Shown: piece by piece, positions 1-7,054 of the stretch
Numbering within the stretch: the stretch's first letter is position 1
Layout of the letters: every line of letters starts with the position of its first letter
Assembly: GCA_034428435.1 (NCBI GenBank)
Contig: DAOUHY010000007.1
Coordinates: forward strand, 1 to 11,809
Direction: 5' to 3'
Origin: Bin5 sp034428435
GTDB taxonomy: Bacteria > Chloroflexota > Anaerolineae > Caldilineales > Caldilineaceae
Length of the DNA stretch: 11,809 nt
Position numbers and translations under genes: made by a program
Notes under the pieces: model-generated
Database searches by the model: none
The model's input: the letters and a program-made list of their open reading frames with translations, nothing else
What the model was told of the DNA's origin: nothing

Positions 1-214
1 ACTTTTGCGGGTGGGTTTTAGGTATTTTTCCGCGGAGGGACGCGGAGAACACCTTTTTTCCGCGAAGGGACGCGAAGGGGCGCGAAGAACACCAGAGGCG
101 AATTGGGCTGTACTGCGTGACTAAGCGACCCTTGGTGAATCAGCCGCACTTTGCTCTCGCAATTCGCTGTTTTGATATAGGTTAACGAACTTTAGTTGTT
201 GCAGTGGACTGAAT
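1..214. other. Intergenic leader upstream of the molybdo-hydroxylase gene
   Basis: No gene is supported here. The first ~93 bases are two tandem units of the 'cgcgaagaacacc' interspersed repeat (listed separately). The remaining ~120 bases are less GC-rich and lead into the ATG at 215. A weak extended -10-like element (TGATATAGG, 173-181) could be a promoter for the downstream gene, but no convincing -35 partner is visible. I therefore do not call a promoter. Confidence 0.5.
25..93. repeat. Interspersed repeat A, tandem double unit
   Basis: Two adjacent units read (T)5-6 CCGCGRAGGGACGCGRAG... and end in GAACACC, at about 25-52 and 54-93. The core GGGGCGCGAAGAACACC recurs in near-identical form at 1658-1723 and 11086-11130. 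Such 'cgcgaaggnncgcgaagaac' sequences lie only between genes in this window and show no coding character. Confidence 0.75.
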
Positions 215-1645
215 ATGTACCGCTTCTGCGAATCTCCCCTGACATTGACAGATGCTTTGAGGTTGAAGGCGGAACACGGGGCCGCGGCGCGATTTATCGC
301 GGGCGGCACCGATCTCCTCGTCGAATTGGCGGGCCACGGCGGAGCGGGGGCCGGCGCCCAGGTGGGGCTGATCGATATGACGCGCATCCCGGGCCTGGCC
401 GACATCTGGGAAGAGGAGGGTGCGCTGCATCTGGGGCCGCTGGTGACGCATAACCAGTGCGTGCGCAGCCGGTTGGTGGTGGAGGGGGCGTTTGCGCTGG
501 CGCGGGCGTGCTGGGAGGTGGGCGCGCCGCAGATACGGAACCGGGCGACGATCGCGGGCAATCTGGTTACGGCCAGCCCGGCGAATGACTCGATCGTGCC
601 GCTGATGGCGCTGGATGCGAGTGTGCGTATCGAGAGCGCGGCGCGAGGGAGCCGTACGCTGCCGCTGAAGAGCTTTTTCCGCGGGGTGCGGCAGGTGGAC
701 CTGGCCGAGGACGAGATGCTGACGCGTATCACGGTTCCGCTGCAGGATCCGGCGCGGCGGGGCAATTTTATCAAGTTGGGGCTGCGGCGGGCGCAGGCGA
801 TCAGCATATTGAGCGTGGCCGGTTCAGTTGGCTGCGAAGGCGGCGAGGAGTGGGACTCGGCAGCGGTTACGCACGCGGCGATTGCGCTGGGCGCGGTTGC
901 GCCGACGGTGGTGCGGGCGAGCGAGGCCGAAGAGTTTCTGGTTGGCAGGACGCTGACCGAGGAGACGATCGAGACGGCGGCGCGGCTGGCAGCAGGTCAG
1001 GCGCGGCCGATCGACGATCTGCGGGGCAGCGCGGATTACCGGGTGGCGATGGTGGAGACGCTGGTGGCGCGGCTGCTGCGCCAGCTGCGGGACGGGCGCG
1101 AGCGGGACGGGTGGCTGGATACGCCGGTTACGCTGTGGGGCGATACGGAGGGACGCTGGCCGGTCTCGACGCGGCAGGGCGCTGCGGCGACGGTCAACGG
1201 GCGTGCGGTCGAGCTTGAGGGCGGTATGACGCTGCTGGACAGCCTGCGGGCGGCGGGTTTTGTGGGGGTGAAGGAGGGCTGCGCGGAGGGTGAATGCGGG
1301 GCGTGCACGGTGTATCTGGACGGTATGGCGGTCATGGCCTGTCTGGTGCCGGCGGAGCGGGCGGCGGGCAGCGAGGTCGTGACGGTGGAGGGACTGGCCG
1401 GTTCGTCGGCGGAGTCCTCGGGCTTGTTGCACAGTGTGCAGCAGGCGCTGATCGAGAGCGGCGGGGTGCAGTGCGGATACTGTACGCCGGGGATAGTGAT
1501 GTCGGCGGCGGCGCTGCTGGATGAGCGTTCCAACCCCAACCGCCTGGAGGCGCAGGAGGCGCTGACGGGCAACCTGTGCCGTTGTACGGGGTATCGGAAG
1601 ATTCTGGATGCGGTGGTCGCGGCTGGGCGGGGGGCCACACGGTGA
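215..1645 (+). CDS. Fused FAD-binding / [2Fe-2S] subunit of a xanthine dehydrogenase-family molybdenum hydroxylase
   Basis: This 476-residue protein should carry electrons from the molybdenum centre through two [2Fe-2S] clusters to FAD. Residues ~1-290 match the CoxM/XdhB-type FAD subunit, with the FAD motifs AGGTDLL (29-35) and TIAGNLVTASP (112-122). Residues ~320-470 match the CoxS/XdhC-type iron-sulfur subunit. The plant-type cluster cysteines are C356, C361, C364 and C376; the second cluster cysteines are C420 and C423 (QCGYCTPG) plus C455 and C457 (CRCTGY). These are separate genes in most bacteria. Here they are joined FAD-first, opposite to the FeS-FAD order of eukaryotic xanthine dehydrogenase. 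The ATG at 215 fits the usual family N-terminus. The matching molybdopterin subunit is at 3381-5684, separated by two unrelated genes. No XdhC/CoxF-type cofactor-insertion gene is in the window, and the substrate is unknown. Confidence 0.93.
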   Translation: MYRFCESPLTLTDALRLKAEHGAAARFIAGGTDLLVELAGHGGAGAGAQVGLIDMTRIPGLADIWEEEGALHLGPLVTHNQCVRSRLVVEGAFALARACWEVGAPQIRNRATIAGNLVTASPANDSIVPLMALDASVRIESAARGSRTLPLKSFFRGVRQVDLAEDEMLTRITVPLQDPARRGNFIKLGLRRAQAISILSVAGSVGCEGGEEWDSAAVTHAAIALGAVAPTVVRASEAEEFLVGRTLTEETIETAARLAAGQARPIDDLRGSADYRVAMVETLVARLLRQLRDGRERDGWLDTPVTLWGDTEGRWPVSTRQGAAATVNGRAVELEGGMTLLDSLRAAGFVGVKEGCAEGECGACTVYLDGMAVMACLVPAERAAGSEVVTVEGLAGSSAESSGLLHSVQQALIESGGVQCGYCTPGIVMSAAALLDERSNPNRLEAQEALTGNLCRCTGYRKILDAVVAAGRGATR

Positions 1646-1657
1646 AAACCTCTATGT

Positions 1658-1723
1658 CCACGAAGGGCCGCGAAGAACACCTTTCTCTGATCCGCGAAAT
1701 CACGCGAAGGGGAGCGAAGAACG
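1658..1723. repeat. Interspersed repeat A copy
   Basis: The segment begins CCACGAAGGGCCGCGAAGAACACC and continues with CGCGAAATCACGCGAAGGGG and a second GCGAAGAAC. It starts 12 bases after the stop codon of the FAD/FeS gene. The arrangement closely matches 11086-11130, including the shared CACGCGAAGGGG core and the CCTTTCT segment. Confidence 0.75.
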
Positions 1724-2004
1724 GCAAGGGCGTACTGGCGTTTTGGTAGCTACGAAGCCATGTTTTGAATGTGTGTACAATGTGCGGCCTGTCCGGATAT
1801 GGAATGATGAAATGTAGTGTCAGGGTATCTGTTGCGGGCTATTGATGGGCATCGCTGTGCAGGTTGGGGCCAGTTGGGCGTTGCCTTGCCTGCGCCGGGG
1901 CACGCCTCGGAACGAGCCACGAGGCGGGGTGGGGGGAAGTCCGGTCGCAGCGGGTCGTCAAGGTCATATCAGCCACACACTCGATGCGGCGGGGGGTTTA
2001 GGAG

Positions 2005-2032
2005 AGGGGGCGTTTCGGGGGCCGAGCCCCCT
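2005..2032. repeat. Competing G/C hairpins
   Basis: AGGGGGC (2005-2011) can pair with GCCCCCT (2026-2032). The inner GGGGGC (2017-2022) can instead pair with GCCCCC (2026-2031) across a CGA loop. There is no T-tract, so a terminator role is not supported. It is probably part of another interspersed palindromic element. Confidence 0.4.
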
Positions 2033-2064
2033 CACAAGGGAGGGCCGACGACGCCCGACCGCCC

Positions 2065-2102
2065 AACTGCAGTAGTCAGTGGATAGTGGATAGTGGTTAG
2101 TG
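2065..2102. repeat. Interspersed repeat B copy 1
   Basis: The core CTGCAGTAGTCAGT is followed by GGATAGTGGATAGTGGTTAGTG, itself a small tandem of GGATAGT-like units. Direct-orientation copies lie at 3321-3360 and 6989-7025. The likely GTG start of the following GNAT gene (2093) falls inside this repeat. Confidence 0.8.
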
Positions 2103-2608
2103 AGACTGAAGTGATCACCTATTATTTGGAGATGACGAGCGCGGATGCGTTGCGGGCGGCGCGGGCGCCGGCGGAGCCTTTTGCGGTGCGGCGGGCGGAG
2201 GCGGCGTTTCCGGCGCTGAACCGCTTTTTCTATACTGAGGTGGGGCGGGCGTATTCGTGGACGACGCGGTTGCCGTGGACTGAGGAACAGTGGCGGGCGT
2301 GGGTGGAGCGGCCCGAAGTGCAGACATGGATCGGGTATGTGCGGGAGACGCCGGCGGGCTATTTTGAGTTGGATGCGCAGCGTGAAAGAGGGACTGAGCA
2401 GGTAGAGCTGGCCTATTTCGGTCTGTTGCCGCCCTTTGTTGGGCGGGGCGTGGGAGGGGCGTTGCTGACGGAGGCGATTCGGCGGGCGTGGGCGCTTGGG
2501 CCGCAGCGGGTCTGGGTGCACACATGTACGCTGGACCACCCGGCGGCGTTGCCCAACTACCAGAAGAGGGGGTTTCGCATCTATGATCAGAAAAGGAATG
2601 CGGAGTGA
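2093..2608 (+). CDS. GNAT family N-acetyltransferase
   Basis: This 171-residue protein has the Gcn5-related acetyltransferase fold, which transfers an acetyl group from acetyl-CoA to an amine. The acetyl-CoA loop is GRGVGGALL (117-125), with R118-x-x-G121-x-A123. It is followed by WVHTCTLDHPAALPNYQKRG (141-160), the typical C-terminal strand-helix in which NYxxxGF marks the end of the fold. Upstream, LPWTEEQW and AGYFEL match a GNAT subfamily that is common in bacteria and of unknown acceptor. The GTG at 2093 lies in repeat B, and homology should begin only at about residue 7, so the GTG at 2111 or the ATG at 2132 could be the true start. It sits just upstream of the PlsC-like gene. The two may be co-transcribed, but nothing ties them to the flanking hydroxylase. 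Confidence 0.88.
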   Translation: MVSETEVITYYLEMTSADALRAARAPAEPFAVRRAEAAFPALNRFFYTEVGRAYSWTTRLPWTEEQWRAWVERPEVQTWIGYVRETPAGYFELDAQRERGTEQVELAYFGLLPPFVGRGVGGALLTEAIRRAWALGPQRVWVHTCTLDHPAALPNYQKRGFRIYDQKRNAE

Positions 2609-2753
2609 CGTTTTCGTTCTCCTCGGGATTTTCTTTCTTGTCGTTCTGTTCAGGCGGGAAAGAGGAAAGCTTCTATCGTCCTCGCCGAGTGTGGGGGAGT
2701 GGGGCTGGCTGGGGCCGGAGCCGCTGGTCGACAGGCACAGCGCGGATCTGGTC

Positions 2754-3323
2754 ATGTCACCTTCGTTGCCGCGGCGGGGGAACTGGCTGACGCGTGCAAT
2801 CGGCCGGCTGCTGTACAGGTTGCTGGGGTGGCGCATCGAGGGCCAGCTGCCGGACGTGCCCAAGCTGGTGATCATCGGCGCGCCGCACACTTCGCACTGG
2901 GATGCCGTGCTGGCGGTTGGGTTCTTTTTGGCCACCGGGCTGGACTGCCGCTGGATGGTCAAGAGAGAGGCCTGCGATCATGCATTGGGCGGTCTGATGC
3001 GCTGGATGGGCGCCATACCGGTGAATCGCCAGGCACCCGGCGGTCTGGCGCAGCAGGTTATCGACGAAATGAACCGGAGCGAGAAGTTCGTGCTGGTTCT
3101 GACGCCGGAGGGGACGCGCAAGAAGGTAGAGCGTTGGAAGACGGGGTTCTATCGTATCGCTCTCGGTTCGGGGACGCCTATCACGCTGGCCTATGCCGAC
3201 TTTGAACGGCGGGTCGCGGGTATCGGTCCGACAGTATACCCGAGCGGTGATATGGAAACGCAGATCGAAGAGATTCAGGCCTATTACCGCGGGATCCCGG
3301 CTCGAAATCCGGAGTGGGCGTAA
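2754..3323 (+). CDS. 1-acyl-glycerol-3-phosphate acyltransferase-like (PlsC) protein
   Basis: This 189-residue protein resembles the short PlsC/LPLAT acyltransferases. Motif I is H45-x4-D50 (PHTSHWD), motif II is GAIPVNR (86-92), motif III is EGTR (119-122), and a motif IV-like PITLAYADF follows at 142-150. The H and D are the catalytic pair; EGTR binds the phosphate of the acceptor. Short proteins of this type start close to the GWRIEG segment, so I choose the ATG at 2754. An in-frame ATG at 2598, overlapping the GNAT stop, would add 52 residues with a hydrophobic stretch (DVFVLLGIFFLVVLF) and a low-complexity segment. That extension looks like translated intergenic sequence, but I cannot exclude it. 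The TAA stop is made by the first bases of repeat B. The acyl donor and acceptor are unknown. Confidence 0.82.
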   Translation: MSPSLPRRGNWLTRAIGRLLYRLLGWRIEGQLPDVPKLVIIGAPHTSHWDAVLAVGFFLATGLDCRWMVKREACDHALGGLMRWMGAIPVNRQAPGGLAQQVIDEMNRSEKFVLVLTPEGTRKKVERWKTGFYRIALGSGTPITLAYADFERRVAGIGPTVYPSGDMETQIEEIQAYYRGIPARNPEWA

Positions 3324-3360
3324 CTGCAGTAGTCAGTAGTCAGTAACTGCAGTGGATAGT
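3321..3360. repeat. Interspersed repeat B copy 2
   Basis: AACTGCAGTAGTCAGT is followed by AGTCAGT and a second CTGCAGTGGATAGT. It lies in the same orientation as 2065-2102. It starts with the stop codon of the PlsC-like gene and ends about 20 bases before the start of the molybdenum subunit. Confidence 0.8.
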
Positions 3361-3380
3361 AATGTTATTGGGGTGGTTTG

Positions 3381-5684
3381 ATGCGGGCGGTTGGGAGTAG
3401 TGTGCCGCGATTTGATGCGGCGGAGAAGGTGACGGGTGAGGCTGCGTATCCGGCGGATATCGACCTGCCGGGACAGGCATGGTTGAAGATCGTTTTTGCC
3501 GGTGTGCCTCATGCGCGTATCGTTCGGATGGATACGGAGCGGGCGGCGGCGGCGGAGGGCGTGATCGCAGTTCTGACGGCGGCGGACGTGCCGGTGAACG
3601 AGTACGGGCTGGTGATGCCGGACCAGCCGGTGCTGTGCGGGCTGGGGAGCACGCCGCAGGCGGAGGTGGTGCGCTGGGAAGGGGACAAGGTGGCGCTGGT
3701 CGTGGCCGAGACGGCGGCGCAGGCTGAGGCGGCGGCGGGGCTGCTGGAGATCGAGTATGAGGCGCTGCCGGTGATCACCAATACTGAGCAGGCGCTGGCG
3801 GCCGACACGCCGCCGCTGCATCCTCACCCCTTCAGCAATTTTCCTTACCCGGAAGGGCGGGACAGACATTCGAATCTGCTGGTGACGCACCGTCTGCGCT
3901 GCGGGGATATCGAGGCGGGTTTTGCTCAGGCGGACGTGTGCGTGGAGGGTGTGTACAGCACGCACCCGCAGGAGCATGCCTATCTGCAGCCGGAGGCGGG
4001 CCTGGCGCACGTGCGTGAGGACGGCCGCATCGAGGTCATCGTGGCGGGGCAGTGGATGCACGAGGACCAGGAACAGATCTCGCATGCGCTCGGCCTGCCT
4101 GCGAGCCAGATCGTGGTGCGCTACCCGGCCGTCGGCGGGGCTTTTGGCGGGCGGGAGGATATGTCGATCCAGATTCCGCTGGCGCTGGCGGCGTGGAAGA
4201 CGGGCCGTGCGGTGAAGACGGTGTGGAGCCGGGAGGAGTCGATCGTCGGGCATCACAAGCGGCATGCGTTCGTCATCCGGGCCAAGTGGGGGGCAACGAA
4301 AGTGGGCAAGGTGGTGGCGGCGCAGATGGATCTGACCAGCGACTCGGGCGCGTACTCTTACACGAGTACCAAGGTCCTGGCCAATGCCACACTGATGTGC
4401 CTGGGCCCGTATGAGATTCCGAACGCGCACGTGGACGCGCGCACGGTCTATACCAACAACTGTCCGGGCGGGGCGTTTCGCGGTTTCGGCGGGCCGCAGG
4501 CGCATTTTGCGGCTGAGATGCAGATGGCCAAGCTGGCGCACGCTCTGCAGATGGACCCGGTGGAACTGCGGATGCGCAATGTTCTGCGCGACGGTTCGCT
4601 TCTGGTTACCGGCAGCCCGATTCCCGAAGGCTGTACGACGGAAGAGGTGCTGGCGGAGGCGGCGCGGCAGGGCGGCTGGCAGGAGCGTGACGGCGAGTGG
4701 TCGCTACCAGCTGCCGGAGCAGACGGTACGCCGCCGGGCAATGGCAACGGGCTGCTGACCACGAGCCTTGACTCTTCCGGCGGCGGGATCGCGCGGGGCC
4801 GGGGGATCGCCGCCTCCTACAAGAACGTGGGCTACAGCTTTGGCTTTCCGGAGCACTGCACGGCGTGGGTGGAGCTGCACGGCGGGGAGACAGTAGAGCG
4901 GGCGCGGGTGGGCTGCGTGGGCGCGGAGGTGGGGCAGGGTGCGCACACTGCTTTCATACTGATGACCGCGGAGATGCTGGGGCTGACGCCGGAGCAGGTG
5001 GAGCTGGAGGCGGAAGACACGGACGTGACCGGCTCGAGCGGCAGCAGCTCGGCCAGCCGGATGACGTTCATGGCCGGCAATGCGATACAGGGCGCGGCGG
5101 ATCGGGCGATGGCGCTGTGGCGGGACGAGGAACGGCCGGCGCGGGCCGAGTTCGTCTATCATCCGCGGGCTACGACCCCTTTCGACCGCGAGACGGGCGC
5201 TTGCGACCCGAACATCACGTACGGGTATTGCGCGCAGGTGGCGGACGTGGAGGTGGACCGGGAGACCGGGCACGTGACGGTCAAGCGGCTGATCAGCGTC
5301 AACGACGTGGGCAGGGCGATACATCCGCAGCATGTTGAGGGGCAGATCGAGGGGGCGGTAGCGCAGTCTATTGGCTGGACGCTGATGGAGAACTATCTGC
5401 AGGAGGGGGGTGTCACGATCACGCCCCAATTGAGCAATTATCTGATTCCCGGCGTGGCCGACGTGGCCGAGGAGATTGTGCCGGTGATCCTGGAGCTGCC
5501 GGACCCGCAGGGGCCGCTGGGTGCGCGGGGGATGGCGGAGATGCCGTTTCTGCCGACGGCGCCGGCCATTGCGGCGGCGCTGCACGATGCGCTCGGGGTC
5601 TGGTATGATGTGCTGCCGTTTACGCCGGAGGTGGTCTGGCGGGGTATGGCGTCCAGTGATGGGGCGCCGACGGCCGGTGGTTGA
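3381..5684 (+). CDS. Molybdopterin-binding catalytic subunit of a xanthine dehydrogenase-family hydroxylase
   Basis: This 767-residue protein is the catalytic subunit that hydroxylates an aldehyde or N-heterocycle at a molybdenum-pterin centre. The start MRAVGSSVPRFDAAEKVTG is typical of the family; a TTG codon precedes the ATG. The first half (aldehyde oxidase a/b hammerhead) runs to ~residue 135. Molybdopterin-binding signatures follow: GGAFGGRE (252-259), AFRGFGGPQ (365-373), GQGAHT (518-523) and the active-site loop GARGMAEMPF, with the proposed base E720. AFRGFG is the xanthine-dehydrogenase-like form. The CO dehydrogenase CoxL active-site loop with its cysteine is not seen, so CO oxidation is unlikely. 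Residues ~440-470 are a Gly/Pro/Ser-rich linker between the two halves. The partner FAD/FeS subunit is at 215-1645. The next gene follows after 15 bases with its own Shine-Dalgarno sequence. Confidence 0.93.
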   Translation: MRAVGSSVPRFDAAEKVTGEAAYPADIDLPGQAWLKIVFAGVPHARIVRMDTERAAAAEGVIAVLTAADVPVNEYGLVMPDQPVLCGLGSTPQAEVVRWEGDKVALVVAETAAQAEAAAGLLEIEYEALPVITNTEQALAADTPPLHPHPFSNFPYPEGRDRHSNLLVTHRLRCGDIEAGFAQADVCVEGVYSTHPQEHAYLQPEAGLAHVREDGRIEVIVAGQWMHEDQEQISHALGLPASQIVVRYPAVGGAFGGREDMSIQIPLALAAWKTGRAVKTVWSREESIVGHHKRHAFVIRAKWGATKVGKVVAAQMDLTSDSGAYSYTSTKVLANATLMCLGPYEIPNAHVDARTVYTNNCPGGAFRGFGGPQAHFAAEMQMAKLAHALQMDPVELRMRNVLRDGSLLVTGSPIPEGCTTEEVLAEAARQGGWQERDGEWSLPAAGADGTPPGNGNGLLTTSLDSSGGGIARGRGIAASYKNVGYSFGFPEHCTAWVELHGGETVERARVGCVGAEVGQGAHTAFILMTAEMLGLTPEQVELEAEDTDVTGSSGSSSASRMTFMAGNAIQGAADRAMALWRDEERPARAEFVYHPRATTPFDRETGACDPNITYGYCAQVADVEVDRETGHVTVKRLISVNDVGRAIHPQHVEGQIEGAVAQSIGWTLMENYLQEGGVTITPQLSNYLIPGVADVAEEIVPVILELPDPQGPLGARGMAEMPFLPTAPAIAAALHDALGVWYDVLPFTPEVVWRGMASSDGAPTAGG

Positions 5685-5699
5685 TCAGGAGCGCAGGTG

Positions 5700-6527
5700 A
5701 TGGCCGCTAGGAGCCGCGACAACCGCGTCAACAACCTCATCTGGGGCGTGCTGCTGTCGCTGGCGGGCGTTGGGCTGCTGCTGTTCAACCTGGATGTTTT
5801 TGTCCGCTTTGAGCCCTACGTTCAGTACGGGGCGGCGGCGCTGTTGGGCCTGCTGGCGCTTTTGTTTGTGGGCGGCTATCTTTCGGCGCGCGAGAACTGG
5901 TGGCGGCTGATTCCCGGCTGGACGCTGATCGCGCTGACGGCGATGGTCTACCTGACTACGCTGCCGGCGCTGGACCAGCGCATAACGGCCAGCGTGCTGT
6001 TCGTGGGGCAGGCGATCGCGTTCGCGCACATCTATCTGCTGGACCGGGCGGAGCGCTGGTGGGCGATCATTCCGGGCGGATTCATGCTGATGTTGGGCGG
6101 CACGATCGCCCTTAGCAGTGTGACCGAGGAACCGGCGGTATTGGGCACTGTCCTTTTCATCGGCCTGGGGGCCGTTTTTTTTCTGCTCTACCTGCTGGGA
6201 CAGCGGTGGCAGCTGTGGTGGGCGCTGGTGCCGGGCTCTGTGCTGGTGCTGTTGGGCCTCTTTCTTTTTTCGATTGGCCTGGGTCAACAGAATCTTTCGC
6301 TGCGTCTGTGGCCGGTGCTGCTGCCGTTGCTGGGTGTGTGGCTGATCTGGCGGGCGACGCGTCCGCTGCCCGGCAGCAAGCTGAATGTGGATGCCGCGCC
6401 GGGTCAATCGCGATCGCGCAGCCAGACATCTGAGGGCAGCGCCCGTCCGCGCAGGCTGGGCGAGTACAGCGGTCCTGCACCGGGTGCGACGGTGGAGGTG
6501 TTGCCGGACCCGGAGGAAGCGCAGTGA
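5700..6527 (+). CDS. Polytopic membrane protein with four 53-residue two-helix repeats
   Basis: I do not recognise a characterised family. The 275-residue protein has about eight hydrophobic segments followed by a ~55-residue hydrophilic, Pro/Ser/Arg-rich tail, probably cytoplasmic. The motif WWxxxPG recurs at residues 67-73 (WWRLIPG), 120-126 (WWAIIPG) and 173-179 (WWALVPG), exactly 53 residues apart. The first hydrophobic segment (IWGVLLS, 14-20) falls on the same period. Each unit is therefore a helix pair, and the protein looks like four tandem copies. The ATG at 5700 is preferred over the adjoining GTG at 5697 because AGGAG (5687-5691) lies 8 bases upstream. The gene starts 15 bases after the molybdenum subunit, so it is probably in the same transcript. 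No catalytic or transport motif is visible. Confidence 0.85.
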   Translation: MAARSRDNRVNNLIWGVLLSLAGVGLLLFNLDVFVRFEPYVQYGAAALLGLLALLFVGGYLSARENWWRLIPGWTLIALTAMVYLTTLPALDQRITASVLFVGQAIAFAHIYLLDRAERWWAIIPGGFMLMLGGTIALSSVTEEPAVLGTVLFIGLGAVFFLLYLLGQRWQLWWALVPGSVLVLLGLFLFSIGLGQQNLSLRLWPVLLPLLGVWLIWRATRPLPGSKLNVDAAPGQSRSRSQTSEGSARPRRLGEYSGPAPGATVEVLPDPEEAQ

Positions 6528-6550
6528 ACGGCAGGGCGCGGATAGTGGAC

Positions 6551-6572
6551 ATAACGGGCCCGCAGCCGTTAT
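6551..6572. repeat. 7-bp perfect inverted repeat in the gap before the VOC gene
   Basis: ATAACGG (6551-6557) and CCGTTAT (6566-6572) are separated by 8 bases. There is no T-tract, so this is either a weak hairpin ending the upstream operon or an operator-like dyad. The preceding GGATAGTGG (6540-6548) resembles a relic of repeat B. Confidence 0.35.
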
Positions 6573-6611
6573 CATTGCATTCTGATCTTCAGGAGACAAT
6601 GGAGTCATGAA

Positions 6612-6983
6612 ATGGAATTAGGCAGTTTTTCGGTCAGTTTGGCAGTCAAGGATATTGTGGTCTCGAAGGCCTTTTACGAAAAGCTCGGATTTGAGGAGTT
6701 TGGGGGTAATGCGAGCGAGGGCTGGCTCATCATGAAGAGTTCCAGCTGTGTGATCGGCCTGTTTCAGGGGATGTTTGAACAGAATATTCTGACGTTCAAC
6801 CCGGGCTGGAACAGTTCGGCGCAGCCTCTCGAGAGCTTCACCGATGTCAGGGAGATCCAGGAGAAGTTGAAGGCGGACGGAATCGAGTTTGCGAGCGAGG
6901 CGGATGAAACGACTACGGGGCCGGCGAGTTTTGTGATCGTGGATCCTGACGGCAATCCGATCCTAGTCGATCAGCATGTATGA
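6612..6983 (+). CDS. VOC (glyoxalase/bleomycin-resistance fold) protein
   Basis: This 123-residue protein has a vicinal-oxygen-chelate fold. The first module is VSLAVKDIVVSKAFYEKLGF. The second ends TTGPASFVIVDPDGNPILVDQH, the standard VOC closing strand. The middle segment (WLIMKSSSCVIGLFQGMF, then LTFNPGW) matches a widespread single-domain VOC family without an assigned substrate. The metal-binding His expected in the first strand (SVSLAV) and the Glu expected after DPDGNP are not obvious, so it may be a non-metal binder or have another metal geometry. GGAG (6601-6604) lies 7 bases before the ATG. Codons look less G/C-biased than in the neighbours, which hints at separate ancestry. Glyoxalase activity or drug binding cannot be claimed from the sequence. 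Confidence 0.87.
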   Translation: MELGSFSVSLAVKDIVVSKAFYEKLGFEEFGGNASEGWLIMKSSSCVIGLFQGMFEQNILTFNPGWNSSAQPLESFTDVREIQEKLKADGIEFASEADETTTGPASFVIVDPDGNPILVDQHV

Positions 6984-6988
6984 GAACG

Positions 6989-7025
6989 GCAGTAGTCAGA
7001 ACTGCAGTAGTCAGTGGCTGCTGAC
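6989..7025. repeat. Interspersed repeat B copy 3
   Basis: GCAGTAGTCAG and then ACTGCAGTAGTCAGT occur back to back. They are followed by GTCAG-N6-CTGAC (7010-7025), a small hairpin. Orientation is the same as at 2065 and 3321. It fills most of the gap between the VOC and amidohydrolase genes. Confidence 0.75.
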
Positions 7026-7054
7026 AATCGAAGATTCGGAAAGGGATGGTTTTT

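Larger units (their letters stand above)
1646..2092. other. 447-bp repeat-rich intergenic gap splitting the hydroxylase genes
   Basis: Open frames exist on both strands here but none has recognisable protein content. The gap holds a copy of repeat A (1658-1723), a G-rich stretch with competing hairpins (2005-2032) and a copy of repeat B (2065-2102) that runs into the next gene. I see no RNA gene and no clear promoter. Confidence 0.6.

Noticed and set aside
98..167. 8-bp inverted repeat GCGAATTG / CAATTCGC upstream of the first gene
   Set aside because: The arms are 54 bases apart with no supporting structure; easily expected by chance.
2065..2102. Short tandem GGATAGT units considered as a CRISPR or iteron array
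   Set aside because: The units are too short and irregular, with no spacers, and the same sequence recurs elsewhere as a dispersed repeat.
1964..2962. 332-residue minus-strand frame
   Set aside because: It is antisense to the GNAT and PlsC-like genes and Arg/Pro-rich, as expected for a shadow of GC-rich coding DNA.
3333..5585. Long minus-strand frames (for example 3333-4541, 4704-5585)
   Set aside because: They are Arg/His/Pro-rich antisense shadows of the molybdenum subunit gene, whose motifs are unambiguous on the plus strand.
3381..5684. CO dehydrogenase large subunit (CoxL)
   Set aside because: The CoxL active-site loop with its cysteine is not seen and the AFRGFGGPQ form is xanthine-dehydrogenase-like, so CO oxidation is not supported.
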